The translations under genes were made by a program, and so were the position numbers. From assembly GCA_902467875.1 (NCBI GenBank), contig CABQWP010000026.1, positions 1 through 25,406 on the forward strand: 25,406 nt of DNA, written 5' to 3'. Numbering within the stretch: position 1 is the stretch's first letter; each line of letters begins with the position of its first letter. Positions 6,640 through 15,244 of this stretch are shown piece after piece. Origin of the DNA: an uncultured Collinsella sp. (GTDB taxonomy: Bacteria > Actinomycetota > Coriobacteriia > Coriobacteriales > Coriobacteriaceae). The notes under the pieces are model-generated. The model saw only the letters and a list, made by a program, of their open reading frames with translations. It was not told where the DNA came from and did no database searches.

Positions 6640-7038
6640 CTAGACTAGGTCGATGTCCATGCTGGCGATAAGGTTGATGTTGGTGTCTGGGAGGTTCTCT
6701 AGCACGACGTCGCCCATGCGGATGGGGGCCTCGACGATCACGCCGCGGATGAGGTCCATGGCTTGGGCGTGGAGTTCTAGCGGGATGGCTTCGGCGGTGC
6801 GTACGGGGAGAAGTGTCTCGTCGCCGCCGGATACGGCAACGGTGGTTGTGAGCACACGCATGGGGCAGGTGAGCTCCTGATGTGCGAACTTATCGCCGCG
6901 CGGGCAGCTGTTGCCGGTCACCGAGCGTACTCCCACCACGGCGCCATTGGCGTCGCGTTCTACCTCTACGGTCAGAAGGCATTCGGATGGGCAGGTCGTG
7001 CAGTTGAACTTCAGCGTCTCGATTGCGTTCGTGCTCAT
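6640..7038 (-). CDS. DUF1667 (COG3862) small cysteine-motif protein
   Basis: A 132-residue protein of the DUF1667 family, which in anaerobes is encoded with two FAD oxidoreductases and probably acts as a small redox or metal-binding subunit; its biochemical role is not established. The N-terminus holds CTTCPSEC, then NSCPRGDKF and TCPMRVLTTTV, giving a cluster of conserved cysteines able to bind Fe-S or zinc. I chose the ATG at 7038 because GAGGGGGC sits upstream inside the end of the preceding gene; a longer reading from 7089 would overlap that gene by 47 nt. It is the last gene of a three-gene minus-strand operon, 4 nt after the preceding stop. Confidence 0.88.
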   Translation of the reverse strand: MSTNAIETLKFNCTTCPSECLLTVEVERDANGAVVGVRSVTGNSCPRGDKFAHQELTCPMRVLTTTVAVSGGDETLLPVRTAEAIPLELHAQAMDLIRGVIVEAPIRMGDVVLENLPDTNINLIASMDIDLV

Positions 7039-7042
7039 GGCT

Positions 7043-8422
7043 TTACGCCCCCTCAACAGGGTCAACGGACAGGATAATCTCGCTGGCACCCAGGTCGAGT
7101 GCGCGCTGAATGACCTTTACCGGCAGCGGGAAGCTTTCCATTACGCTCGGTTTAAACGGGCGGACCTGGCCGGCGAACAGTTCCTCGCCGTTGGCCAAGA
7201 TCCTCACGCGGGCGGCGTCGACGGGTCGGCGTACGCGAAAGTTGAGCTTGGTGAGCGCCACAGCCGTAATGCGTTCCGGCAGCGCGTAGCCCGCGATGCC
7301 GGCAGGGGAGACGGCGAGCTCGCAGTTCGGAACGGTGCCCGCGTCGGTCCCCAGCGCGTACGCCGCTGCAGCTGCGCCAGCCCTCTCGGACTCGGTCGTT
7401 ACGTTGTCCGCCAGGTCGTGCACGTGCAGCACGTTGCCGCAGGCAAAGATGCCCGGCACGCCCGTCTGCAGGCTCTGGTCCACCACAGCGCCGCGCGTGC
7501 GAGGGTCAAGTTGAACGCCTGCGGCAACCGAAAGCTCGTTCTCGGGAATCAAGCCCACCGAAAGCAGCAGCGTGTCGCACGGAACAATGCGCTCGGTCCC
7601 CGGAATGGGCGCCAAGCGCTCGTCGACTTGGCTTACCTCGACGGCTTCCACGCGGTCGTGTCCGATCACGCGTGTGACGGTGGTGGACAGGTGCAGCGGA
7701 ATTCCAAAGTCGTCCAGGCAGTTCTTGACGTTGCGGCGCAGACCGTTGGCGTATGGCATGAGCTCGTACACGCCCTCGACGGAAATCCCCTCGAGCGTGC
7801 AGCGGCGCGCCATGATAAGCCCGATGTCGCCCGAGCCCAAAATGACGGCGCGCGAGCCGGGCTTGAGGTTCTCGATATTGATGTATCGCTGCGCCAAGCC
7901 GGCCGTAAACACGCCTGCGGGACGGCTACCGGGAATCTTGATCTCGCTGCGCGTGCGCTCTCGGCACCCCATAGCAAGGACGACCGCGCGTCCGGTGAGC
8001 TGCAGCATGCCGGCAGGGCTCATGAGCGTGACGGTATGGACTGCGGCGGCTCCCGCGGCCTTGTCCGCATCCAGCGCGCGCACATCCGCGCCCTCGCCCG
8101 AATCAATCCCAATCACCATGCTGCCCAAGAACAGCGCAATGTCGGTCGCGTGCACCTGGTCGATAAAGCGCTGCGCGTACTCGGGACCGGTGAGCTCCTG
8201 TTTAAAGTGCGACAGGCCAAAGCCGGAGTGGATGCACTGGCGCAGGATGCCGCCCAGGTGCTGCTCGCGCTCCACGATGGCCACGCGTGCGCCTGCCTTA
8301 TGCGCGGCCAGCGCGGCCGCCATGCCGGCGGGGCCGCCGCCGATAACGACCACGTCGAAGACTTGCGTTTGTACGGCTTCTGCGATGCCGCAATCAATCG
8401 CGCTCGATTTGAATTCCGCCAT
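7043..8422 (-). CDS. FAD/NAD(P)-dependent pyridine nucleotide-disulfide family oxidoreductase
   Basis: Flavoprotein of the two-dinucleotide-binding-domain family. The FAD-binding motif VVIGGGPAGMAAALAAHKAG is near residues 24-44 and is followed by VEREQHLGGILRQCIHSGFG. A second Rossmann motif, VILGSGDIGLIMARR, lies about residues 193-207 and should bind NAD(P)H. A C-terminal FAD contact GIFACGNVLHVHDLADNV is present. This family is found beside GlpA-like oxidoreductases and DUF1667 proteins, where it probably passes electrons between the partner's substrate and NAD(P). It starts 1 nt after the stop of the upstream gene, so translation is likely coupled. The exact substrate is not shown by the sequence. 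Confidence 0.88.
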   Translation of the reverse strand: MAEFKSSAIDCGIAEAVQTQVFDVVVIGGGPAGMAAALAAHKAGARVAIVEREQHLGGILRQCIHSGFGLSHFKQELTGPEYAQRFIDQVHATDIALFLGSMVIGIDSGEGADVRALDADKAAGAAAVHTVTLMSPAGMLQLTGRAVVLAMGCRERTRSEIKIPGSRPAGVFTAGLAQRYINIENLKPGSRAVILGSGDIGLIMARRCTLEGISVEGVYELMPYANGLRRNVKNCLDDFGIPLHLSTTVTRVIGHDRVEAVEVSQVDERLAPIPGTERIVPCDTLLLSVGLIPENELSVAAGVQLDPRTRGAVVDQSLQTGVPGIFACGNVLHVHDLADNVTTESERAGAAAAAYALGTDAGTVPNCELAVSPAGIAGYALPERITAVALTKLNFRVRRPVDAARVRILANGEELFAGQVRPFKPSVMESFPLPVKVIQRALDLGASEIILSVDPVEGA

Positions 8423-8423
8423 C

Positions 8424-9878
8424 CTAGCGCACCCCCTTCAGTGGTCCCTTAACCAGCCAAGATCCGGCATCCTCCAACAGCACGTCGCTGGGGTCGCAGC
8501 CCAGCTCGCGGGCAAGGATCGCAACCACGCGGCTCTGGCAAAAGCCACTTTGACACCGTCCCATGCCGGCACGACAGCGGCGCTTGACGCCCTCGACCGA
8601 AACCGCGCCCGGGCGGCGTTGAATCGCGGCCACGATCTCGGCCTCGGGCACCGTCTCGCAGCGGCAGACAATCTGTCCCCACGTGGGATCGGACTCGATG
8701 AGCTCCTCCTTGCGCGCAAGCGGCGCGCGGTCAAAGTCGTCCGGCGCATGGCGGATCGGGTCCCAATCGGCACGTTCGCGCAGGGCCACGCCGGCGTCGC
8801 GCAGTACCTGCTCCATGCGCTCGGCAATGGCCGGCGCGCTCGCCACACCCGGCGACTGAATGCCCGCCGCCTGGAAAAGCCCCGGCACCACGGCCGACTG
8901 TCCAATAAAGAAGTCGTTCGTTCCCTGAATGACCGGACGCCCGCCGGCAAATGCGCGCACCACGCGGCGCGTATCCAGATCGGGCACCAGCTTGCGCGCG
9001 CCGGTCAGCAGCGCGTCCACATCGCTCGCATAGGTCTGCGTGTCGCCCGGCTCGCGCACGGCAGCCGTGGCGGTGATCACGGTGTTGCCATGCACAGTGC
9101 CCGTCACGATAACGCCCTTCGACACTGGCGTCGGAACGGGGTAGAGCGGCATGAGCGTGCGCGGCTCCTTGTCCAGCACCACGATGTTGCCCTGACGCCA
9201 GATCATCTGAAACTCCTCAGCGCCGGCCATGTGCGAGATGTCCGCGGCTCCGTTGCCTGCGGCGTTGATCAGGTAGCAGCAGCGCACGTTGCCAGTGGGG
9301 GTCGCCAGCGTAAAGCGCGCGTCGTCGCCCGAGCCCGCGACTTCAATCGCTTCCACCGGAGCGGACCGCATAAACGTCACCCCGTTGGCCACGGCGTTTT
9401 CCAGCGCGGCGATGGCAACCTCAAACGGGTCGACAAACCCAGTCGAGGGGCACCACAACGCGCACGTTGCATCGGCACTGGCACGCGGCTCTAATTCCTG
9501 GATGCGGTCGGGTCCAACGATCGACAGCTCGGGCACACCGTTGGTAAGGCCATTGCTCCGCAGCTGCTCCAGATGTGCGCGGTCCTCGTCGTTAAAGCCC
9601 AACACCATCGACCCGGTGCGGCGGAACAAAAATCCCAGCTCCTGGGCCCACGTGCCATATAGCTCGCAACCGCGGGCGTTGACCTGCGCCTTTACCGTGC
9701 CCGGAGCCGGATCGTAGCCTGCGTGCACCAGGCCGCCGTTGGCCTTCGAAGCGCCCAGCGCGATATCGTTGGCTGCCTCGACCACACAAATGGACAGGTC
9801 AAACCGCGCAAGCTGCCGTGCGATGGCGCACCCGGTAATGCCCGCGCCCACAATTGCGATATCAAACGTTTCTGCCAC
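8424..9878 (-). CDS. GlpA/LhgO-like FAD-dependent dehydrogenase with C-terminal [2Fe-2S] domain
   Basis: DAO-type flavoprotein dehydrogenase. The N-terminus has the FAD motif IAIVGAGITGCAIARQL, then GASKANGGLVHAGYD, typical of the COG0579 group that includes anaerobic glycerol-3-phosphate dehydrogenase and 2-hydroxyglutarate oxidase. The last 90 residues form a BFD-like [2Fe-2S] domain with cysteines in VCRCET and CRAGMGRCQSGFC. The 484-residue length fits. GTG at 9878 follows GGGAGG. It heads a three-gene operon with the NAD(P)/FAD oxidoreductase and the DUF1667 protein. Glycerol 3-phosphate is the likeliest substrate by family, but no glycerol kinase or facilitator gene is in the window, so another 2-hydroxyacid or amino acid is possible. 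Confidence 0.88.
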   Translation of the reverse strand: MAETFDIAIVGAGITGCAIARQLARFDLSICVVEAANDIALGASKANGGLVHAGYDPAPGTVKAQVNARGCELYGTWAQELGFLFRRTGSMVLGFNDEDRAHLEQLRSNGLTNGVPELSIVGPDRIQELEPRASADATCALWCPSTGFVDPFEVAIAALENAVANGVTFMRSAPVEAIEVAGSGDDARFTLATPTGNVRCCYLINAAGNGAADISHMAGAEEFQMIWRQGNIVVLDKEPRTLMPLYPVPTPVSKGVIVTGTVHGNTVITATAAVREPGDTQTYASDVDALLTGARKLVPDLDTRRVVRAFAGGRPVIQGTNDFFIGQSAVVPGLFQAAGIQSPGVASAPAIAERMEQVLRDAGVALRERADWDPIRHAPDDFDRAPLARKEELIESDPTWGQIVCRCETVPEAEIVAAIQRRPGAVSVEGVKRRCRAGMGRCQSGFCQSRVVAILARELGCDPSDVLLEDAGSWLVKGPLKGVR

Positions 9879-9895
9879 GGTGCCTCCCAGACAAG

Positions 9896-9910
9896 TTGAC
9901 AGGCTGTCAA
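9896..9910. promoter_or_regulatory. Possible operator upstream of the flavoprotein operon
   Basis: TTGACAG-G-CTGTCAA is a perfect 7+1+7 dyad lying 18 nt upstream of the GTG start of the minus-strand operon. Its size and place suit a repressor site, but a matching promoter was not clearly seen. Confidence 0.35.
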
Positions 9911-10047
9911 TAGGACTATCCTACGGTCTGCACACCCCCAGTGCGGCGGCAATGCGGCGAACAGCCCCGCAACACCCGCCAACGGCAGGCGAGGGGAGAC
10001 ACAGTAACGTCGACGTCTTTGTCTGCTGACCCGGTGCCGGAGGTTTG

Positions 10048-10182
10048 TCTCGATCTGTAACAGTAAGAGGAGTTTTGGGGCCCAAGATGTTACAGATCGA
10101 GATTTAAGTCGGGGAGGGACTCCTGTGTCTCGATCTGTAACATCTAGACCCGGATTCCGCTCCTAACTGTTACAGATTGAGA
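10048..10182. repeat. Tandem hairpin repeats, family D
   Basis: The 15-mer TCTCGATCTGTAACA occurs four times as two successive inverted pairs: 10048-10062 with 10088-10102 (perfect), and 10128-10142 with 10168-10182 (one mismatch, a possible G-U pair). The two 25-nt loops have different sequences. The stretch lies in the 400-nt gap between two divergent genes, of which the rest (9911-10047) shows nothing recognisable. Confidence 0.8.
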
Positions 10183-10282
10183 TGTTTGTGTCCGCGCCAG
10201 CCCCGTACCCAGCCGTAGTCCCATATAAACAAACCCCGTGGTAAACTTGTCCGGAATGTAAATGTTCCGAAAGGTACCCGTA

Positions 10283-10714
10283 ATGTCCAAGTACATCTCC
10301 GAGCTCATGTCGCCGCAGCTTATGGGCGTCGTCTATGCCTTCGTTGGTTTTATCATCGCCCTGTATGTGCTGTCGGTCGTCTATGTGTTCATCGACGCTC
10401 GCCGCCGCGGCGCCAGCGCCTACGTGGCATGGGGCATCATCGCCCTCATCCCGTTTGTGGGCCTCATTGCCTACCTGGTCCTGCGTCCGCACTCCTACGC
10501 GTCCGACCGCGAGGAGCAGGAGCTGGACATGGCCCTGCGCGAGCGCCAGCTTGCCCAGTACGGCACCTGCCCGCAGTGCGGCGCGCCCATCGAGAAAGAT
10601 TTCGTCGTCTGCCCGGTGTGCGACACTCAGGTTCGCAACGTCTGCCCCAGTTGCCATCGCCCGCTCGATGCGCACTGGAAGGTCTGCCCCTACTGCCGAA
10701 CTCGCATCCAGTAA
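10283..10714 (+). CDS. Small membrane protein with PLDc_N-like segment and double zinc ribbon
   Basis: A 143-residue protein. Two hydrophobic helices (about residues 14-37 and 48-67) with RRRGASAYVAWGIIALIPFVGLIAYLVLRP between or in them match the phospholipase-D-nuclease N-terminal (PLDc_N) membrane hairpin, here without any nuclease domain. A charged linker leads to two zinc ribbons, CPQC...CPVC (Cys 96, 99, 110, 113) and CPSC...CPYC (Cys 121, 124, 135, 138), which should lie in the cytoplasm. Function unknown; it may be a membrane-tethered adaptor. The ATG at 10283 has AAAGG 9 nt upstream, better than an ATG at 10262. It is transcribed alone. Confidence 0.82.
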   Translation: MSKYISELMSPQLMGVVYAFVGFIIALYVLSVVYVFIDARRRGASAYVAWGIIALIPFVGLIAYLVLRPHSYASDREEQELDMALRERQLAQYGTCPQCGAPIEKDFVVCPVCDTQVRNVCPSCHRPLDAHWKVCPYCRTRIQ

Positions 10715-10808
10715 CGCATCCATCGCCGGGCCGGCCGCAAGCCACGGGCGCGCCGCAAGTCACGCGCACCCCGCGCCCCGTCCACACGATGAAGCATGCG
10801 TAGAAAAT

Positions 10809-10839
10809 CGCCCGCCGTGCCATTAAGGTGCGGCGGGCG
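10809..10839. terminator. GC-rich hairpin between the zinc-ribbon gene and thrS
   Basis: A 13-bp stem (CGCCCGCCG paired with CGGCGGGCG, extended by two G-U and two C-G pairs) with loop ATTAA. It is followed by only GCTTG on the plus strand, so it is a poor U-tract terminator; it may still end the upstream transcript. Confidence 0.45.
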
Positions 10840-10840
10840 C

Positions 10841-10868
10841 TTGTATACCAAGGCAACCTGCCTATAAT
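10841..10868 (+). promoter_or_regulatory. Promoter for thrS
   Basis: TTGTAT (10841-10846), a 16-nt spacer and a perfect TATAAT (10863-10868). The predicted start is about 10875, giving a leader near 65 nt. A 9-bp inverted repeat, GATGCAAGT (10869-10877) with ACTTGCATC (10903-10911), overlaps the start region and could be an operator or leader stem. No T-box motif is seen. Confidence 0.65.
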
Positions 10869-10938
10869 GATGCAAGTCAAAAACGCCGAGCGCATCGCAC
10901 GCACTTGCATCAGGCATCCGAGAGGAGAAAACATACCC

Positions 10939-12702
<1,764 letters not shown>

Positions 12703-12724
12703 GGCAAGCTGCACAATAATTAAC

Positions 12725-12760
12725 AAAGGCGACCGTCCACAAAGGGCGGTCGCCTTTTTT
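12725..12760 (+). terminator. Intrinsic terminator of thrS
   Basis: A 12-bp stem (AGGCGACCGTCC at 12727-12738 with GGGCGGTCGCCT at 12744-12755, one G-U), loop ACAAA, then a run of T to 12760. It lies 22 nt after the thrS stop codon. Confidence 0.92.
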
Positions 12761-12774
12761 CTTACCAAAAATAG

Positions 12775-12802
12775 AAAAGCCGCTGGTTGAGCGGCTTTTT
12801 TT
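12775..12802. terminator. Second, bidirectional intrinsic terminator
   Basis: Perfect 10-bp stem AAAAGCCGCT/AGCGGCTTTT with loop GGTTG. T residues follow on the plus strand, and the A-run on the left gives U residues on the minus strand. It insulates thrS from the switch-like promoter region just downstream and would also stop transcription coming back toward thrS. Confidence 0.88.
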
Positions 12803-12807
12803 GTTGC

Positions 12808-12941
12808 ACAAAAAGGTACAGGTTTTTGTAGAGGGGTATGGAGATGCACCTACTGACAGTACATTTTGCGTAATCTGGGCAAACGCTGATTAATTGCTCG
12901 TATAATGCCATCTGTCGAAAGATACAAAAACCTGTACTTTT
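12808..12941. other. Candidate invertible promoter segment (inverted repeats around a promoter)
   Basis: GTACAGGTTTTTGTA at 12816-12830 and its exact reverse complement at 12923-12937 enclose 92 bp that hold the polysaccharide-locus promoter. Similarity continues outward as a CAAAA tract shifted by a base or two. Each copy is itself roughly two-fold symmetric (the left one reads ACAAAAA, 8 nt, TTTTTGT), as recombinase crossover sites often are. Inverted repeats around a promoter ahead of a surface-polysaccharide operon is the known layout of invertible phase-variation switches in gut bacteria. As written, the promoter points toward the locus (ON). No recombinase gene is in the window. The alternative is a pair of binding sites for a regulator. 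Confidence 0.5.
12876..12906 (+). promoter_or_regulatory. Promoter of the polysaccharide locus
   Basis: Perfect -10 TATAAT at 12901-12906, with a weak -35 such as TGGGCA (12876-12881, 19-nt spacing). Transcription would start near 12913 and give a leader of about 115 nt. That leader contains the right-hand inverted repeat and a small hairpin TTTGCG-TGCAT-CGCAAA at 12991-13007 just before the ribosome-binding site. Confidence 0.6.
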
Positions 12942-13028
12942 GCGACTGCGCCAAGCTGCGAGCGAGAAGCCTGTTCTAAACGCCCCTGCATTTGCGTGCA
13001 TCGCAAAGCCAAAAGAGGGGGCGAGAAC

Positions 13029-13619
13029 ATGGAACAGACGACACGGCGCCAAGAGCAGCTGCCGGGCGCTTTTAACGGTGCCACCACCAACAGCCAGCAC
13101 GGCCGCGTCCGCTGGTATCTGGTCCACACCCCCAATGGAAAAGAGCGCGAGACCTGCGAAAAGGTCCGCCGCATTATCCCGCACGAGCTGATGCAGGACG
13201 CTTTTGTGATGCAAAAGGAGTTCTGGTTTAAGCGGGACGGCGCTTGGTCGCTCCAAACCAAACCCATGTACAAGGAATATTTCTTCGTCGCTACGCACGA
13301 TGCCGCCGCGCTTGATAGGGCTTTGGCCCAGCTGAGCTTTGGCTGTCGCATCGCCGGCAGTAGGGAGCGGGCGTACATGCCCATGCCGGACGATGCACAG
13401 GACTGGTACCGCAGCATACTGGACGATGACGGCGTGGTGCGCAACAGCGTCGCGCGCATAGAAGACGGCGTGCTGCACATAGAGCAAGGGCCCTTAGTGG
13501 GGCAAGAGGCCCGTGTAAAGAAGATCGACCGTCATAAGCGCTGGTGCCTGGTGGACGTGGGCGAAGGCGACTCCGCTTTTAGGGAGCTGCTACCGCTTGA
13601 CGTTCCCAGCAAAACGTAA
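13029..13619 (+). CDS. loaP: NusG-family specialised antiterminator (LoaP/RfaH-like)
   Basis: A 196-residue NusG paralogue. The N-terminal NGN domain covers about residues 27-115 (RWYLVHTPNGKERETCEKVR... YKEYFFV), and a KOW-type module covers about 150-180 (IEQGPLVGQEARVKKIDRH... CLVDV). Such paralogues (RfaH, UpxY, LoaP) bind RNA polymerase on one or a few long operons and let it read through terminators; many are encoded as the first gene of the polysaccharide operon they control, as here. ATG at 13029 has GAGGGGG upstream; a GTG-led version 11 codons longer is less likely. It is read from the candidate invertible promoter and is the first gene of the locus. The symbol is by family resemblance only. 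Confidence 0.85.
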   Translation: MEQTTRRQEQLPGAFNGATTNSQHGRVRWYLVHTPNGKERETCEKVRRIIPHELMQDAFVMQKEFWFKRDGAWSLQTKPMYKEYFFVATHDAAALDRALAQLSFGCRIAGSRERAYMPMPDDAQDWYRSILDDDGVVRNSVARIEDGVLHIEQGPLVGQEARVKKIDRHKRWCLVDVGEGDSAFRELLPLDVPSKT

Positions 13620-13626
13620 AGGGAGA

Positions 13627-13656
13627 CGTTGTACCGGCTGTTCGTACGCTTTTTTG
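13627..13656 (+). promoter_or_regulatory. Possible leader hairpin or terminator after the antiterminator gene
   Basis: GTAC (13631-13634) can pair with GTAC (13644-13647) around a 9-nt loop, followed by GC and six or more T. The stem is short. Its place, between the antiterminator gene and the first polysaccharide gene, is where an antiterminator would need to act. Low certainty. Confidence 0.25.
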
Positions 13657-13719
13657 AATTTACCGATTGGGGGATCCCTGGGGAACGGGGACATAAGTTT
13701 GACTGTGGCTGCTAAGGAA

Positions 13720-14406
13720 ATGACAGAGAGCTGTGCATCAATGGGGGATGCACTAGCTATTAAAGAGATTAAGCCGAGCGGTACGCTTGGTTACCGCTTT
13801 ATTAAGAGGCTGTTTGATCTGGTGTTCAGTCTTTTGATGAGCGTACTGCTGCTTATTCCTATCGCCATCGTGTGCGTGCTCATTAGTCTCGAATCGCCCG
13901 GCAGCCCCATGTATACGCAAGAGCGCGTCGGCAGAGGCGGAAGGACTATCAAGATTTTTAAGCTTCGTAGTATGGTCGCCGATGCTGGCGATGTACAGAA
14001 GTATCTGAGTCCCGAGCAGCTACATCAGTGGGAAGTCGAACGCAAGGTTGACGATGACCCTCGTATTACCAAGATTGGTCAGTTTATTCGTAAGTGCTCT
14101 ATCGACGAGATGCCTCAGTTCCTGAACGTGCTTAACGGCGATCTTTCCGTTATTGGACCGCGTCCCATTACAAGGGATGAGCTTGAACAGCACTTTTCCG
14201 ACGAGGAAAAGGCTGAGCTGCTCTCTGTTCAGCCCGGTATTACTGGTCTTTGGCAGGCAACCGATCGTAATGAGGCAACCTTCGAGAGCGGCCTGCGCCA
14301 GAAGATTGAGCTTCGCTATGTCCAAAACCGTTGTTTTGCGATGGATTGGAAGTGCTTTACTGGCACTTTTGGTGCCATGTTTGGAAAGAAGAGAACGGGA
14401 CGATAG
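13720..14406 (+). CDS. Undecaprenyl-phosphate sugar phosphotransferase (initiating transferase)
   Basis: Polyprenol-phosphate phosphoglycosyl transferase of the bacterial sugar transferase family (PF02397). It starts the repeat unit by moving a sugar-1-phosphate from a nucleotide sugar to undecaprenyl phosphate at the inner face of the membrane. A single membrane helix lies at about residues 34-55. Family motifs are QERVGRGGRTIKIFKLRSM, the Asp-Glu pair in CSIDEMPQFLNVLNGDLSVIGPRP, and VQPGITGLWQ. At 228 residues it is the short, single-helix form without the WbaP N-terminal region. The start is uncertain: ATG at 13720 has a very close AAGG, while TTG at 13699 or GTG at 13705 lie behind GGGGA. 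The longest frame overlaps the previous gene and looks artificial. Confidence 0.92.
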   Translation: MTESCASMGDALAIKEIKPSGTLGYRFIKRLFDLVFSLLMSVLLLIPIAIVCVLISLESPGSPMYTQERVGRGGRTIKIFKLRSMVADAGDVQKYLSPEQLHQWEVERKVDDDPRITKIGQFIRKCSIDEMPQFLNVLNGDLSVIGPRPITRDELEQHFSDEEKAELLSVQPGITGLWQATDRNEATFESGLRQKIELRYVQNRCFAMDWKCFTGTFGAMFGKKRTGR

Positions 14407-15240
14407 ATGCAGACAAACTTTTCTTCTTCTTACAGTGTGTTGATGAGCATTTACAAAAAAGAAAATCCTGCCTTTTTAATTCAAGCTTTAGACAGCATGC
14501 TGAATCAAACGGTTTCTCCTGCCGAGATCGTCATGGTCAAGGATGGTCCGCTTACGCATGAGCTTGAAGACGTGCTCCAAGATTATGACTTCCTGCATCC
14601 CGGACTGTTCAATTTTGTTTCGTATGAAAAAAACCATGGACTTGGGTATGCACTGCGCCAAGGCATCCTTGCTTGCTCTAACGAAATTGTTGCACGCATG
14701 GACACTGATGATATAGCTCGTCCGGATCGTATGGAGAAACAGCTTGCCGCTATTGATAGTGGTCTCGATATGGTCGGAAGCGATGTTATCGAATTCGTCA
14801 CGACTCCCAATGAACCTGTTGCGTCCACAGATCTTCCCAAGGGCATCGACGCTATACGTTCTTATTCCAAAAGGCGAAATCCCTTTCGTCATCCTCCTAT
14901 GACGTTTAGAAAGTCGAAAGTCATGGAGGCTGGTAACTACAGTTCCGATTTTCTCTACTTTGAGGATTGGGACCTTTTTAACAGGATGCTCGCATGTGGC
15001 TGCAAGGCGGATAACCTGAAGGAACCGCTTGTTGCGATGCGCGTTAGTGGGGATTTCTATGCTCGCAGGGGGGGCTCGCAGTATCTTAAGTACGCTAAAG
15101 CATTTAAGCGTGCTCAAGTTGAGCGTGGCTATTTCACAAAATGCGATTATATCTGTTCTTATTTACCGCATGCCGTCGTCTGTCTGATGCCAAATTCCGT
15201 TAGAGCGTTGATATATCGTTTTGTTCTCAGGAGGTCTTAG
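14407..15240 (+). CDS. GT2 family glycosyltransferase
   Basis: A 277-residue GT-A fold glycosyltransferase. The nucleotide-sugar-binding start is YSVLMSIYKKENPAFLIQALDS, with VKDGP near residue 45 and the metal-binding DxD motif in RMDTDDIARPDR (about 97-108). The later acidic segment FEDWDLFNRML marks the acceptor side. It resembles the AmsE/EpsE-type transferases of exopolysaccharide loci. It starts directly after the stop codon of the initiating transferase, so it may add the second sugar; donor and linkage cannot be read from the sequence. Confidence 0.92.
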   Translation: MQTNFSSSYSVLMSIYKKENPAFLIQALDSMLNQTVSPAEIVMVKDGPLTHELEDVLQDYDFLHPGLFNFVSYEKNHGLGYALRQGILACSNEIVARMDTDDIARPDRMEKQLAAIDSGLDMVGSDVIEFVTTPNEPVASTDLPKGIDAIRSYSKRRNPFRHPPMTFRKSKVMEAGNYSSDFLYFEDWDLFNRMLACGCKADNLKEPLVAMRVSGDFYARRGGSQYLKYAKAFKRAQVERGYFTKCDYICSYLPHAVVCLMPNSVRALIYRFVLRRS

Positions 15241-15244
15241 ATAT

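Noticed and set aside
7572..9494. 640-codon plus-strand open frame over the flavoprotein genes
   Set aside because: The minus-strand genes have unmistakable FAD and Fe-S motifs; the plus frame has no domain signs.
10048..10182. CRISPR-like repeat-spacer pattern in the four TCTCGATCTGTAACA copies
   Set aside because: The copies alternate in orientation as two hairpins and are not direct repeats.
13597..13719. Longer N-terminus for the initiating sugar transferase from 13597
   Set aside because: It would overlap the antiterminator gene, has no ribosome site, and its sequence does not resemble the family.
12913..13720. RfaH-type ops element in the polysaccharide leader
   Set aside because: No GGCGGTAG-like sequence was found in this stretch.
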